Assembly (NCBI GenBank): GCA_019115825.1
Contig: DXCV01000003.1
Span: forward strand, 1-45,669
Source: Candidatus Bacteroides pullicola
Lineage (GTDB): Bacteria > Bacteroidota > Bacteroidia > Bacteroidales > Bacteroidaceae
Direction: 5' to 3'
Length of the DNA: 45,669 bases
A program made the translations under genes and the position numbers. Positions 32,660 through 41,447 of the stretch are shown here, in pieces. The notes beneath the pieces were generated by a model. It saw nothing but the letters and a program-made list of their open reading frames with translations. It had not been told where the DNA came from and did not search any database. How positions within the stretch are numbered: position 1 is the stretch's first letter; the number at the start of each line of letters is the position of its first letter.

Positions 32660-33823
32660 ATGCTACAATCTGAACTCAAACTGCGGCGCGACAAGATACG
32701 CGCCTTGATGGCGGGCCAAAAGATTGATGCCGCCCTTTTTACTTGCAATGTGAACTTGATTTATACGTATGGCCGCGTCATCAGTGGTTATCTTTATTTA
32801 CCGCTCGAAGGGCCGGCGCATATCTTCATTAAGCGCCCCAACAATGTGTCGGGCGAGTTTGTCCACCCCATCCGCAAGCCGGAGCAGTTGCCCGACCTGC
32901 TGAAGGAATATGGACTGGCCATCCCCGCCCGTTTGATGTTGGAGGGGGACGAGCTGCCTTTCAACGAGTATACTCGTTTGGCGGCCTGCTTCCCGGACAC
33001 GGAGATCCTGCCTTGCGGCACGTCGCTGATTCGTCGGGCACGGAGTGTGAAGACTGAGATGGAATTGGGCTTGTTCCGTCGTTCTGCCGCTGCCCATGCC
33101 CGGGCTTATGCGCAGATTCCTTCCGTCTATGCCGAGGGGATGACAGATCGTGCCTTTTCCATAGAGATAGAACGACTGATGCGTCGGGAAGGTTGCCTGG
33201 GCATATTCCGTGTCTTTGGGCGAAGTATGGAGATTTTCATGGGGAGCGTCTTGACGGGTGACAATGCCGCTGCGCCCAGCCCTTACGATTTTGCTTTGGG
33301 TGGCGAAGGACTCGATCCGTCCTTGCCCGGTGGCGCCAATGGCATGTTGCTGAAGCCCGGCCAAAGCGTCATGGTGGACTTGGGTGGCAATTTCTTTGGC
33401 TATATGTGCGACATGAGCCGGGTTTATTCCGTAGGCCGGTTGCCCCAGCAGGCGTATGATGCCCACCAGGTTTGCCTGGAGGTGCAGGAAACGGTGGCTG
33501 CGATGGCCAAGCCAGGTGTGACGGGCGAGGACTTGTACAATGCCGCCATTGGTGTGGTGACTCGCGCCGGATGGGCAGACCACTTTATGGGCATCGGGCA
33601 GCAAGCCAAGTTCATCGGTCATGGCATCGGTTTGGAAATCAATGAGGCGCCAGTGCTTGCCCCGCGCATGAAGCAAGAGTTGGAGCCGGGTATGGTCTTT
33701 GCCCTCGAACCGAAAATCGTGTTGCCGGAAGTCGGCCCTGTGGGCATCGAGAACTCGTGGGCGGTGACTGCCGAGGGCTTGGAGAAACTGACGCAAGCCC
33801 CGGAAGAAATCATCGAACTCTAA
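32660..33823 (+). CDS. M24 family metallopeptidase (Xaa-Pro aminopeptidase-like)
   Basis: A 387-aa protein with an N-terminal creatinase-like domain (about 1-130) and a C-terminal pita-bread catalytic domain. All five metal ligands are present: D240 (VMVDLGG), D251 (YMCDMSR), H321 (FIGHGIGLE), E350 (FALEPK) and E364 (GIENSWAV). It would remove an N-terminal residue preceding proline; exact substrate unproven. The start at 32660 is set by the promoter at 32595-32625; the in-frame extension to 32528 lies in the gdhA terminator region. The 3' end overlaps the convergent DUF3843-like gene by 4 bp. Confidence 0.93.
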   Translation: MLQSELKLRRDKIRALMAGQKIDAALFTCNVNLIYTYGRVISGYLYLPLEGPAHIFIKRPNNVSGEFVHPIRKPEQLPDLLKEYGLAIPARLMLEGDELPFNEYTRLAACFPDTEILPCGTSLIRRARSVKTEMELGLFRRSAAAHARAYAQIPSVYAEGMTDRAFSIEIERLMRREGCLGIFRVFGRSMEIFMGSVLTGDNAAAPSPYDFALGGEGLDPSLPGGANGMLLKPGQSVMVDLGGNFFGYMCDMSRVYSVGRLPQQAYDAHQVCLEVQETVAAMAKPGVTGEDLYNAAIGVVTRAGWADHFMGIGQQAKFIGHGIGLEINEAPVLAPRMKQELEPGMVFALEPKIVLPEVGPVGIENSWAVTAEGLEKLTQAPEEIIEL

Positions 33824-34803
33824 TCGCCCTCGTAATATTCGCCCAGGTAGTAGCGCGCTACGAAGTCCCAGTTGTCTTGTAAAATGGTTTTCCCGTGGTG
33901 GAAGGGGAAGCGTGCATCGGCCAGGAATCCGGCCTGCATGCCGAATCTCAGCAGGTCGAACGGGCAGAGGCCGGGCTGGCAGAAGAGGCGGTAACCTTCT
34001 GTCGTGGCGCGTGCCTCGTCGAACATCGGGTTGTGGCTGTCACGAAAACAGGCGGCTACATCGTGAGCCAGCAAGATCCCTTTGGTGTTGGCAAAGAGGA
34101 CGAACTCTTTTTCCTTCGCCAAGTCGGGCAAAATGTTCCGGCCTTCCCAGCCCAATGTTTGGGCAAAGAAATGCATGAGCGCATCGTAATCTGTGAAGTA
34201 GAGCAACGGATGCCCGCCCGAAGCCTCCAGGCAGCGGCGGGCGTTTTCGTTCATGCCGGGCGTGGGGAGGATGTCAGGCGGTGGGGTGGGGAGGGTGTGC
34301 AGCTCTTTCGTGCCTCTCATCCACGGAGCGGACGGCGTTTCGATGACGGGTGCCTCTTCAAACGCCACATCCATCAGGTCGTAGGCCACGCCGCACAGGG
34401 CTGCCAGTTGTTCGTCCTCCGGGGTGCACAGGGTGTAGTCTTCCGGATGCTTTTGGGCAGGGCGGGCCAGTTGAGTCCAGAGCACCAAGGACACGTCTTC
34501 CGGGTTGATTTCGTCTGCCACGTAGTTTTCTCCCGTGTGGTAGAACGGGAGGATATTCCCGTACCGTTCCCGGTAGAGCCGGGTGAAGGTGTTCCATCCT
34601 CCGTTTTGGCTGATGGCATCTTGGAAGTACAAGGTCAAGGCCAAGGTCGCTTGTTCTTGTGCTTCGTTTCCACTGTTCTTGAAAAGGGGACATCGGCGTA
34701 TCGCCGGCAACAGGTTTGCGGCAAAGTCCAGATACCACTTGTCGCCCGGCATGGCCTGGCGTCGTCCGTTGGCTTTCAGCCATTTGTGCAGAGGGATGTT
34801 CAT
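33820..34803 (-). CDS. DUF3843-like protein (uncharacterised)
   Basis: A 327-aa, probably soluble protein without signal or membrane segments. The N-terminal pattern ([52 protein letters not shown]) resembles what I know as DUF3843, a family seen mainly in Bacteroidales. The C-terminal half keeps recurrent motifs ([28 protein letters not shown]). No catalytic site is recognisable. The start codon overlaps the ruvA stop (ATGA at 34803-34800), so it is translationally coupled to ruvA. The 3' end overlaps the M24 gene by 4 bp. Family call moderate, function unknown. Confidence 0.75.
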   Translation of the reverse strand: MNIPLHKWLKANGRRQAMPGDKWYLDFAANLLPAIRRCPLFKNSGNEAQEQATLALTLYFQDAISQNGGWNTFTRLYRERYGNILPFYHTGENYVADEINPEDVSLVLWTQLARPAQKHPEDYTLCTPEDEQLAALCGVAYDLMDVAFEEAPVIETPSAPWMRGTKELHTLPTPPPDILPTPGMNENARRCLEASGGHPLLYFTDYDALMHFFAQTLGWEGRNILPDLAKEKEFVLFANTKGILLAHDVAACFRDSHNPMFDEARATTEGYRLFCQPGLCPFDLLRFGMQAGFLADARFPFHHGKTILQDNWDFVARYYLGEYYEGD

Positions 34804-35396
34804 AATCTTTTTAGCGCGAGTTTAATGACTTGTTCTACCGGAGCCGAGGGCTCTTCTTTCAGGATGCCGATGACTACCTTTTGGGAAGGGCCTTGTGCAA
34901 AGCCCAGCATGGTGAGTGCGGCCACGGCTTCATCCATCACTTCGCTGTTGGTTGGCAAGGTGGTGGTGCCGGTTGCACTTGTTGCGGCCACGGCCTCGGT
35001 TTTGATTTTGTCCTTCAGGTCCACGATGATACGCTGCGCCGTCTTCAAGCCGATGCCTTTCACGCTCTTCAAGAGGTTGGCGTTCTCGTTGCTGATGACG
35101 TTGATGAGTTCGTTCGGCGAGAGGGCGGAGAGAATCATGCGTGCTGTGTTGCCTCCAATGCCCGACACCGAGATGAGCAGCAGGAATAACTCCCGCTCTT
35201 GCCGGTCGGCAAAGCCGAAGAGCGTGTAGGCATCTTCTCGGATGGCTTCGTAGATATACAGCTTGCAGGTCTTCTTTCCCTGTATGGCGGAGTACGTGTT
35301 GAGGGAGATGCTGGCGGCATATCCTACGCCGTTACAGTCAATGACGGCAGTGGCTGGGGTCAGTTCGGCTATTTCGCCTTTAAGGTATTCTATCAT
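34800..35396 (-). CDS. ruvA: Holliday junction DNA helicase subunit RuvA
   Basis: A 198-aa DNA-binding subunit that grips four-way junctions for RuvB. It starts [12 protein letters not shown] and shows the OB-fold (domain I, about 1-62), the paired helix-hairpin-helix region ([19 protein letters not shown] and [20 protein letters not shown]), and the C-terminal RuvB-contacting domain after a linker (about 150-198). The start is the ATG at 35396; the frame is open 50 codons further but this extension crosses the 22-bp tandem repeat and is not family-like. ruvB is not nearby, and the coupled downstream gene is DUF3843-like. Confidence 0.96.
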   Translation of the reverse strand: MIEYLKGEIAELTPATAVIDCNGVGYAASISLNTYSAIQGKKTCKLYIYEAIREDAYTLFGFADRQERELFLLLISVSGIGGNTARMILSALSPNELINVISNENANLLKSVKGIGLKTAQRIIVDLKDKIKTEAVAATSATGTTTLPTNSEVMDEAVAALTMLGFAQGPSQKVVIGILKEEPSAPVEQVIKLALKRL

Positions 35397-35455
35397 ATTT
35401 TCTTGGCAATTATAAATCGTTGTTGATGAGGCGGTTGCTTGGGTGCTCTTCCGTT

Positions 35456-35499
35456 CGTGCTTACCGGTACCTGCGTCCGTGCTTACCGGTACCTGCGTC
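35456..35499. repeat. Two 22-bp tandem repeats upstream of ruvA
   Basis: Two identical 22-bp units (35456-35477, 35478-35499) each contain the palindrome TACCGGTA; the first bases of a third copy (CGTG) follow. They lie about 60-100 bp upstream of the ruvA start. Confidence 0.85.
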
Positions 35500-35583
35500 C
35501 GTGTCCGGAGGTATGGCTGTCCACGTGGCTTGGATACAGCCTTCAAGCGGAGGCGAAGTTAACTATAAATTCTGAGATAAATT

Positions 35584-35618
35584 AAAAGCCACCGGACTTT
35601 ATTCGTCCGATGGCTTTT
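35584..35618 (-). terminator. Terminator after tRNA-Met
   Basis: AAAAGCCA and TGGCTTTT pair, extended by CGGAC/GTCCG after a 1-nt bulge, forming a strong stem. It lies 12 bp beyond the 3' end of the minus-strand tRNA. The flanks are T-rich on both strands. Confidence 0.75.
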
Positions 35619-35630
35619 CTTTTCTTTGAG

Positions 35631-35704
35631 TAGCGGGACCCGGGATTGAACCGGGGACCTCATGATTATGAATCATGCGCTCTAACCAGCTGAGCTATCC
35701 CGCC
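35631..35704 (-). tRNA. tRNA-Met (CAT)
   Basis: A 74-nt cloverleaf on the minus strand: acceptor GGCGGGA/TCCCGCT (first pair G-U), D-arm GCTCAGCTGGTTAGAGC, anticodon stem CATGA/TCATG with loop TTCATAA (CAT), T-arm CCCGGTTCAATCCCGGG, discriminator A. The body looks like elongator tRNA-Met; an Ile2-type lysidine tRNA with the same anticodon is less likely but not excluded. Confidence 0.9.
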
Positions 35705-35725
35705 ATCGTTTCTCGATTGCGGGTG

Positions 35726-35756
35726 CAAAGGTATGATGTTTTTTTGAATTGGCAAA
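35726..35756 (-). promoter_or_regulatory. tRNA-Met promoter, full consensus
   Basis: On the minus strand TTTG (35756-35753), 19 bp, TACCTTTG (35733-35726), 21 bp before the tRNA. Perfect match. Confidence 0.85.
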
Positions 35757-35790
35757 TAGTTTCCCGGTTTTTTTGCACTTTTTTTCTTTT

Positions 35791-35811
35791 CCGTCCCAAA
35801 GGTTGGGACGG
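35791..35811. other. Perfect 9-bp hairpin between tRNA-Met and the START-like gene
   Basis: CCGTCCCAA (35791-35799) pairs with TTGGGACGG (35803-35811) around three bases. No T run follows on either strand, so it is not a standard terminator; role unknown. Confidence 0.6.
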
Positions 35812-35921
35812 AAGTATGAAAGAATGATGTCAATTCTTAAATGTAGCAAATTGCTGGCGGTATATAAGAAAAAGTTTTTATCTTGGCAGCCCGAAAAGCA
35901 AACTTGAATATCGGACTTTGT

Positions 35922-36308
35922 ATGGGACGTAAAAAGATACACTTGGAATACCTGTTAAACGCAACATCGAGAAACATTCTTTGGGAAGCCATCAGTACTC
36001 CAACAGGCTTGGAAGGCTGGTTTGCGGACAAGGTGCTGTCTGACGACTACCACGTCACCTTCTGCTGGGGAAAAACCGAGCGGCGCGAGGCTGTGATTGT
36101 GGGGGTGAGGACTTATTCGTTTATTCGCTTCCATTGGTTGGACTCGGAGAAAGAGCGCGAATACTTTGAACTGAAAATGACCAATAATGAGTTGACCAAC
36201 GATTTTGTGCTCGAGATAACCGATTTTGCTGCAGATGACGAGGTGGATGATGCCTGCGAATTGTGGGAGTCCGAAGTGGAAACCCTGCGGCGCACGTGTG
36301 GCTTTTAG
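35922..36308 (+). CDS. START-like / AHSA1-type small protein
   Basis: A 128-aa cytoplasmic protein. MGRKKIHLEYLLNATSRNILWEAIST, EGWFADKV and the helix ending the protein (DACELWESEVETLRRTCGF) fit the SRPBCC/START-like fold of the Bacteroidales group related to AHSA1 domains. A ligand or Hsp90-type partner is not evident. I chose the ATG at 35922, which opens at the first strand of the fold; the upstream in-frame start at 35883 adds unrelated residues. It is followed by the LptF/LptG-type gene 118 bp later. Confidence 0.8.
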   Translation: MGRKKIHLEYLLNATSRNILWEAISTPTGLEGWFADKVLSDDYHVTFCWGKTERREAVIVGVRTYSFIRFHWLDSEKEREYFELKMTNNELTNDFVLEITDFAADDEVDDACELWESEVETLRRTCGF

Positions 36309-36394
36309 TCCCTTTGCGGGTTTGCTTGTTCCTCCATTTGGAGCTTTCTAATCTTTTTTAAGCCTTGATCTGCCGAGGAGTGCCGATTTTATAC

Positions 36395-36402
36395 TACTTT
36401 TG
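36395..36402 (+). promoter_or_regulatory. Bacteroidetes -7 box (TACTTTTG) of the permease gene
   Basis: TACTTTTG, 24 bp before the ATG at 36427. The -33 is unclear. It excludes the in-frame ATG at 36400 as start. Confidence 0.45.
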
Positions 36403-36426
36403 CGCTTTCAATGGAATGACGCGGTT

Positions 36427-38337
36427 ATGTTGCATATAAAAAAGTTAGATATATTCATCTTGAAGAGCTTCTGCCTGCTCTTCGCCGGCACATTTTTTAT
36501 CTGCCTGTTCATCTTCATGATGCAGTTTCTCTGGAAGTATGTGGACGAGTTGGTGGGCAAGGGCCTTGAAATGACAGTCTTGGCTCAATTTTTCTTCTAT
36601 TCGGCTCTGACACTGGTTCCCTTGTCGTTGCCGTTGGCCGTGTTGTTGGCGGCGCTTATCACGTTCGGTAACTTTGGCGAACGCTTCGAGTTGTTGGCCA
36701 TGAAGGCGGCGGGCATTTCACTGTTGAAAATTATGCGGCCACTCATTGTTTTTATTGCGCTGGTGTCTTGTGTATCTTTTTATTTCCAGAACGTCATTGG
36801 CCCGCGGGCACAATCCAAGCTTGGGACCTTGCTTTTTTCCATGAAGCAGACGTCGCCCGAAGTGGATATTCCCGAAGGCGTCTTCTATGACGAGATAGAC
36901 GGCTACAATCTCTACGTCAAGCACAAAGACCGCGAAACGGGTATGCTGTATGATGTCCTTATCTATAATTTCGAGAAAGGTTTTGAGAATGCTCAAATCA
37001 TCAAGGCTGATTCCGGCCGTTTGGAGATGACTGCCGACAAGCAACATCTCTACCTGCATTTGTATAGCGGTGAGCAGTTCGAAAACCTGAAAGACCAGAG
37101 TGTCAGCCGCAAGAATGTGCCCTATCGGCGCGAGACTTTTCGGGAGAAACACGCCATTATCGAATTTGATTCCAACTTCAACATGGCCGATGAGGGCATC
37201 ATGAGCAATTACGAGAAGAGCAAGGACATGTGGACCATCCAGGCGGATGTGGATTCGATGTCGTTCAAAAACGACAGCCTTGGACGCCTCTATTACAACG
37301 AAGCTATGGAAGGGACGTACAGCGTGGCTGCCAAGCTGACCCGCCAGGATACGGTGAAGCTGGCCGAGGCCGTGCCGGAAAGTTATGATGCGGATAGTTT
37401 GTTCGAGGTTGCTACTTTGTCGGAGAAGGAGAAAATCCTTACCGCAGCTGTCAGCCGCGCCAACAGTGCGGCCAGCGACTGGAATTTCAAGGCTTTCAAT
37501 ATCCAGCAGACCGATAGCAGTCTGCGCAAACACAAGGCTGCCTGGCACGAGAAGCTGACTCTCTCGCTCGCCTGCCTCATCTTCTTCTTCATCGGTGCAC
37601 CGTTGGGTGGCATTATCCGCAAGGGAGGATTGGGTATGCCCGTGGTGGTGTCTGTGGTGATATTCATTGTCTATTACATTATTAATAATACGGGCTTCAA
37701 GATGGCCCGCGACGGTAAGTGGATTATCTGGATGGGCATGTGGACCAGTACGGTAGTGCTTGCCCCGTTGGGCGCCTGGCTCACCTATAAAGCCAACAAG
37801 GATTCTGTGGTGTTCAATGCTGATGCGTATGTCGGTTGGATAAAGAAAATTCTGGGCATCCGGAGTGTGCGCCACATCTACCGTAAGGAGGTCATCATCC
37901 ACGACCCGGACTATGTCCGTTTGCCTGCCGCGTTGCAAGCCCTTTCGGCCGATTGTCGTGCATACGCCGGACATCACCAGTTGAAGCAGATGCCCAACTA
38001 CTATAAGCTGTGGATGGATGCGGGCGAAGACCGGGAAATGGAAGACATTAATACCCGCTTGGAAGATTTGATAGAAGAGATGTCCAATACAAAGTCCGCT
38101 CGTCTGATAGGCGTGTTGAACAATTATCCGGTCATTCCTGTTCGGGCTCATGTGCGTCCTTTCCGCCAATACTGGCTGAATGCGGCATGTGGCATCTGCT
38201 TGCCCGTGGGGCTGTTCTTCTTCTTCCGCATTTGGGCTTTCCGTCTCCGTTTGGCCAAGGATATGGAGTGCATCGTGAAGACCAATGATGATGTCGTGTA
38301 CGTCATCAGCCAGATGCAGGCAAATGGCGAAGTGTGA
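36427..38337 (+). CDS. LptF/LptG-family permease (YjgP/YjgQ)
   Basis: A 636-aa inner-membrane component of the LPS export machine, which lifts lipopolysaccharide from the inner membrane with LptB. Three N-terminal TM helices (about 10-35, 50-80, 95-120) precede a long periplasmic jellyroll-like region (about 125-375). The next TM bundle follows (LTLSLACLIFFFIGAPLGGIIRKGGLGMPVVVS, about 380-465), with the family signature FxxGxPLGxxxRKGG. An extra C-terminal part with one more TM (about 590-610) makes it longer than proteobacterial LptF/G and is typical of Bacteroidetes. Whether it corresponds to LptF or LptG cannot be decided. Confidence 0.9.
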   Translation: MLHIKKLDIFILKSFCLLFAGTFFICLFIFMMQFLWKYVDELVGKGLEMTVLAQFFFYSALTLVPLSLPLAVLLAALITFGNFGERFELLAMKAAGISLLKIMRPLIVFIALVSCVSFYFQNVIGPRAQSKLGTLLFSMKQTSPEVDIPEGVFYDEIDGYNLYVKHKDRETGMLYDVLIYNFEKGFENAQIIKADSGRLEMTADKQHLYLHLYSGEQFENLKDQSVSRKNVPYRRETFREKHAIIEFDSNFNMADEGIMSNYEKSKDMWTIQADVDSMSFKNDSLGRLYYNEAMEGTYSVAAKLTRQDTVKLAEAVPESYDADSLFEVATLSEKEKILTAAVSRANSAASDWNFKAFNIQQTDSSLRKHKAAWHEKLTLSLACLIFFFIGAPLGGIIRKGGLGMPVVVSVVIFIVYYIINNTGFKMARDGKWIIWMGMWTSTVVLAPLGAWLTYKANKDSVVFNADAYVGWIKKILGIRSVRHIYRKEVIIHDPDYVRLPAALQALSADCRAYAGHHQLKQMPNYYKLWMDAGEDREMEDINTRLEDLIEEMSNTKSARLIGVLNNYPVIPVRAHVRPFRQYWLNAACGICLPVGLFFFFRIWAFRLRLAKDMECIVKTNDDVVYVISQMQANGEV

Positions 38338-38380
38338 TTTTGCATGATATAAGAATTATGGATGATTAAAGAAAATAGAT

Positions 38381-39595
38381 ATGGAACCGATTAAGTTGAA
38401 TACGATAGAAGAAGCCGTAGAAGACTTCAAGGCCGGCAATTTTGTCATTGTGGTTGATGATGAAGACCGCGAAAACGAGGGCGATCTCATCATTGCTGCC
38501 GAGTTGATAACCCCCGAAAAGGTAAACTTCATGCTGAAGCATGCCAGGGGGGTGTTGTGTGCCCCCATCACGATTTCCCGGTGCAAGGAACTGGATCTGC
38601 CTCATCAGGTGGTAGATAACACATCGGTGCTGGGTACGCCTTTCACCGTGACCATCGACAAGTTGGAGGGATGCTCCACAGGAGTGTCGGCTGCCGACCG
38701 TGCCGCTACCATCCGTGCGTTGGCTGACCCGGCTTCAACACCGGCTACTTTCGGGCGTCCCGGACACATTAATCCCTTGTATGCACAGGAAAAAGGCGTG
38801 TTGCGCCGCGCCGGACATACTGAGGCTGCCATCGACTTGGCCCGTCTTGCTGGATTGTATCCCGCCGGTGCCTTGATGGAAATCATGAACGACGATGGCA
38901 CGATGGCCCGCCTGCCCGAGTTGCGCAAGTTTGCCGATCAGTATGATTTGAAGCTCATTTCCATTCACGACCTAATCGCTTACCGCTTGAAGCAGGAATC
39001 CATCGTGGAGAAAGGGGTGGAGGTAAATATGCCTACGGCATACGGCGATTTCCGGTTAATACCCTTCTGTCAGAAATCCAACGGCTTGGAACACATAGCC
39101 CTTTTCAAGGGAACTTGGAAAGACGATGAGCCTATCTTGGTGCGCGTGCATTCGTCTTGCGCCACAGGCGACATTTTCGCTTCCAAGCGTTGCGACTGCG
39201 GCGAGCAGCTCCACAAGGCCATGCAAATGATTGACGAAGCCGGAAAGGGCGTGGTGGTTTACCTCAACCAGGAAGGTCGGGGCATCGGGCTTATGGAAAA
39301 GATGCGTGCTTACAAATTGCAGGAAGACGGCATGGATACGGTGGATGCCAACATCTGCCTGGGCCATTTGGCTGACGAGCGCGACTATGGCGTGGGTGCC
39401 CAGATTCTCCGTGAGCTGGGCGTGCACAAGATGCGTTTGCTGACCAACAACCCCGTAAAGCGTGTGGGACTTGAAGCATATGGGCTTGAAATCAGCGAGA
39501 TTGTGCCCATCGAGACCACCCCGAATCCCTACAATGAACGCTACCTGCGCACCAAAAAGGAACGTATGGGGCATACCTTGCACCTCAATAAATAA
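38381..39595 (+). CDS. ribBA: Bifunctional DHBP synthase / GTP cyclohydrolase II
   Basis: A 404-aa enzyme making both riboflavin precursors. The N-terminal 3,4-dihydroxy-2-butanone 4-phosphate synthase half contains [14 protein letters not shown] (24-37) and the [18 protein letters not shown] segment. The GTP cyclohydrolase II half (about 206-404) has the three-Cys zinc site in [20 protein letters not shown] and the [13 protein letters not shown] catalytic loop. The gap from the permease gene is only 43 bp, with no room for an FMN riboswitch. Followed by an aminotransferase 34 bp later, probably the same transcript. Confidence 0.97.
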   Translation: MEPIKLNTIEEAVEDFKAGNFVIVVDDEDRENEGDLIIAAELITPEKVNFMLKHARGVLCAPITISRCKELDLPHQVVDNTSVLGTPFTVTIDKLEGCSTGVSAADRAATIRALADPASTPATFGRPGHINPLYAQEKGVLRRAGHTEAAIDLARLAGLYPAGALMEIMNDDGTMARLPELRKFADQYDLKLISIHDLIAYRLKQESIVEKGVEVNMPTAYGDFRLIPFCQKSNGLEHIALFKGTWKDDEPILVRVHSSCATGDIFASKRCDCGEQLHKAMQMIDEAGKGVVVYLNQEGRGIGLMEKMRAYKLQEDGMDTVDANICLGHLADERDYGVGAQILRELGVHKMRLLTNNPVKRVGLEAYGLEISEIVPIETTPNPYNERYLRTKKERMGHTLHLNK

Positions 39596-39629
39596 GAAGA
39601 CGTTTATTATATAAATAAGGAGAAACTGT

Positions 39630-40823
39630 ATGAATCAATTATCAGACCGCTTGAACAGCCTGTCGCCGTCGGCGACGCTGGCCATGTCCCAAAAGAGCGC
39701 CGAGCTCAAGGCCCAGGGCGTAGATGTCATCAATCTGAGTGTGGGAGAACCCGACTTTAATACTCCTGACCATATCAAGGAAGCCGCAAAGAAAGCCATC
39801 GACGAGAATTATTCTCGCTATTCGCCTGTGCCCGGTTATCCGGCTTTGCGCAATGCCATCGTGGCCAAGCTGAAGAATGAAAACGGCTTGGACTATACCG
39901 CCGCCCAAATCTCTTGCGCCAACGGTGCCAAGCAGTCCGTGTGCAACACCATCCTTGTGTTGGTCAACCCGGGCGATGAAGTCATTGTTCCTGCTCCCTA
40001 TTGGGTCAGCTATCCGGAGATGGTGAAGTTGGCCGAAGGCGTGCCCGTCTTTGTGTCCGCAGGCATTGAGCAGGATTTCAAGATTACCCCTGCCCAGTTG
40101 GAGGCAGCCATCACGCCGAAGACCAAAGCCCTGATACTGTGTTCGCCGTCCAATCCTACCGGTTCGGTCTACAGTGCCGAGGAATTGGCTGCTTTGGCTG
40201 CCGTGCTTGAGAAGCATCCGCAGGTCATCGTCATTGCCGATGAAATCTATGAGCACATCAATTACATTGGCCGCCACCACAGCATCGCCTCTGTGCCTGG
40301 CATGAAGGAGAGGACCGTCATCGTGAACGGCGTGTCCAAGGCATACGCCATGACGGGTTGGCGTATCGGCTTTATTGCTGGCCCGGAATGGATTGTGAAG
40401 GCTGTGAACAAGCTGCAGGGACAATATACATCCGGTCCGTCTTCAGTGTCCCAAAAAGCCGCAGAGGCCGCCTACACCGGTACACAGGTACCTGTCGAGG
40501 AGATGCGTCAAGCCTTCCAGCGCCGTCGCGACCTCATTGTCCGCTTGGCTAAAGAAGTTCCCGGATTTGAAGTCAATGTGCCTGAAGGTGCGTTCTACCT
40601 CTTCCCCAAATGCAGTTCTTACTTCGGCAAGTCGGCAGACGGACGCAAAATCAATACAGCTGAAGACCTGGCCATGTATTTGCTCGAAGTGGGCCACGTG
40701 GCTTGCGTGGGTGGCACATCTTTCGGTGCCCCCGATTGCATCCGTATGAGCTATGCCACGAGTGACGAGAATATCGTCGAGGCTATCCGTCGTATCAAGG
40801 AAGCCTTGACAGCATTGAAATAA
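39630..40823 (+). CDS. Class I PLP-dependent aminotransferase (aspartate aminotransferase-like)
   Basis: A 397-aa fold-type I aminotransferase that would move the amino group between aspartate (or an aromatic amino acid) and 2-oxoglutarate. Residues seen: NxG start region INLSVGEPDF, N175 in SPSNPTG, D204 and Y207 (ADEIYEH), the Schiff-base K237 in NGVSKAYAMTGWRIGF and the C-terminal RMSYA Arg for the carboxylate. It belongs to the 1-gamma/AspB-like group. An AAGGAG-like site lies 8 bp before the ATG. A large hairpin terminator follows. Confidence 0.93.
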   Translation: MNQLSDRLNSLSPSATLAMSQKSAELKAQGVDVINLSVGEPDFNTPDHIKEAAKKAIDENYSRYSPVPGYPALRNAIVAKLKNENGLDYTAAQISCANGAKQSVCNTILVLVNPGDEVIVPAPYWVSYPEMVKLAEGVPVFVSAGIEQDFKITPAQLEAAITPKTKALILCSPSNPTGSVYSAEELAALAAVLEKHPQVIVIADEIYEHINYIGRHHSIASVPGMKERTVIVNGVSKAYAMTGWRIGFIAGPEWIVKAVNKLQGQYTSGPSSVSQKAAEAAYTGTQVPVEEMRQAFQRRRDLIVRLAKEVPGFEVNVPEGAFYLFPKCSSYFGKSADGRKINTAEDLAMYLLEVGHVACVGGTSFGAPDCIRMSYATSDENIVEAIRRIKEALTALK

Positions 40824-40849
40824 GGGTACTTTGCCTTTTTTGTTTGTGT

Positions 40850-40909
40850 CGCGGATTGCGTGGATTGCACGGTTTAAAGCCGTGTTTTCTCGCAGTCCGC
40901 GATTGTTTT
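40850..40909 (+). terminator. Two-part hairpin terminator after the aminotransferase gene
   Basis: CGCGGATTGCG (40850-40860) pairs with CGCAGTCCGCG (40891-40901), one G-U, with an inner stem CACGG/CCGTG (40868-40884), followed by ATTGTTTT. Confidence 0.7.
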
Positions 40910-40961
40910 GGGTGGAAAATCGAGAAAAATCACTCTTTTGATGAAAAAAACTGCGATTTTA

Positions 40962-40992
40962 TTTGCAGGTTCAAAATAAAGCAGTACCTTTG
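40962..40992 (+). promoter_or_regulatory. Promoter of the tRNA-Pro/tRNA-Asp pair, full consensus
   Basis: TTTG (40962-40965), 19 bp, TACCTTTG (40985-40992), 25 bp before tRNA-Pro. Perfect match. Confidence 0.85.
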
Positions 40993-41017
40993 CACCCGCA
41001 ATCCCAAAGAGACCTCA

Positions 41018-41092
41018 CGGGGTGTAGCTCAGCCCGGTTAGAGTACACGTCTGGGGGGCGTGTTGTCGCTGGTTCGAATCCAGTCACCCCGA
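41018..41092 (+). tRNA. tRNA-Pro (GGG)
   Basis: A 75-nt cloverleaf: acceptor CGGGGTG/CACCCCG, anticodon stem CACGT/GCGTG with loop CTGGGGG (GGG), T-arm CTGGTTCGAATCCAG, discriminator A. CCA not encoded. Confidence 0.93.
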
Positions 41093-41112
41093 CAAAACAA
41101 TGCAGGTCTCAA

Positions 41113-41187
41113 GGTGCGGTAGTTCAGCCTGGTTAGAATACATGCCTGTCACGCATGGGGTCGCGGGTTCGAGTCCCGTCCGCACCG
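41113..41187 (+). tRNA. tRNA-Asp (GTC)
   Basis: A 75-nt cloverleaf 20 bp after tRNA-Pro: acceptor GGTGCGG/CCGCACC, anticodon loop CTGTCAC (GTC), T-arm CGGGTTCGAGTCCCG, discriminator G. It shares the upstream promoter. The AT-rich island begins just beyond it, so its 3' end is a candidate integration site. Confidence 0.93.
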
Positions 41188-41220
41188 CAATAAACATTGG
41201 AAATCAATGTTTTACAAATT

Positions 41221-41262
41221 AAACACCCGATTTTACACCCAAGAATGTAAAGTCGGGTGTTT
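41221..41262 (+). terminator. Long-stem terminator after the tRNA pair
   Basis: AAACACCCGA (41221-41230) pairs with TCGGGTGTTT (41253-41262), extended by TTTACA/TGTAAA and one wobble to about 17 bp. Then 41263-41447 is AT-rich sequence in which I see no gene or structure. Confidence 0.8.
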
Positions 41263-41447
41263 GTTGTATTATTTAAGAAACAAGTTACATCATTGGGGGT
41301 GTTAATGCTTTTTTTAATTAAGAGCCCAAAAATCCGCTTATGGAGAAAGGGCGAGTTGGTAGAGATTTTTACTACTACTGAAAATCAATCTATTAAATAA
41401 AATAATAATTCTTGCTGTTTTTAACCTATTCTTGTAATCTATATCAG

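Noticed and set aside
38338..38380. FMN riboswitch before ribBA
   Set aside because: Only 43 bp separate the permease stop and ribBA, too short for the element, and no conserved pieces are seen.
41113..41187. Left attachment site of the island in tRNA-Asp
   Set aside because: Position is suggestive, but no second copy of the tRNA 3' end and no integrase are visible in the window, so no site is annotated.
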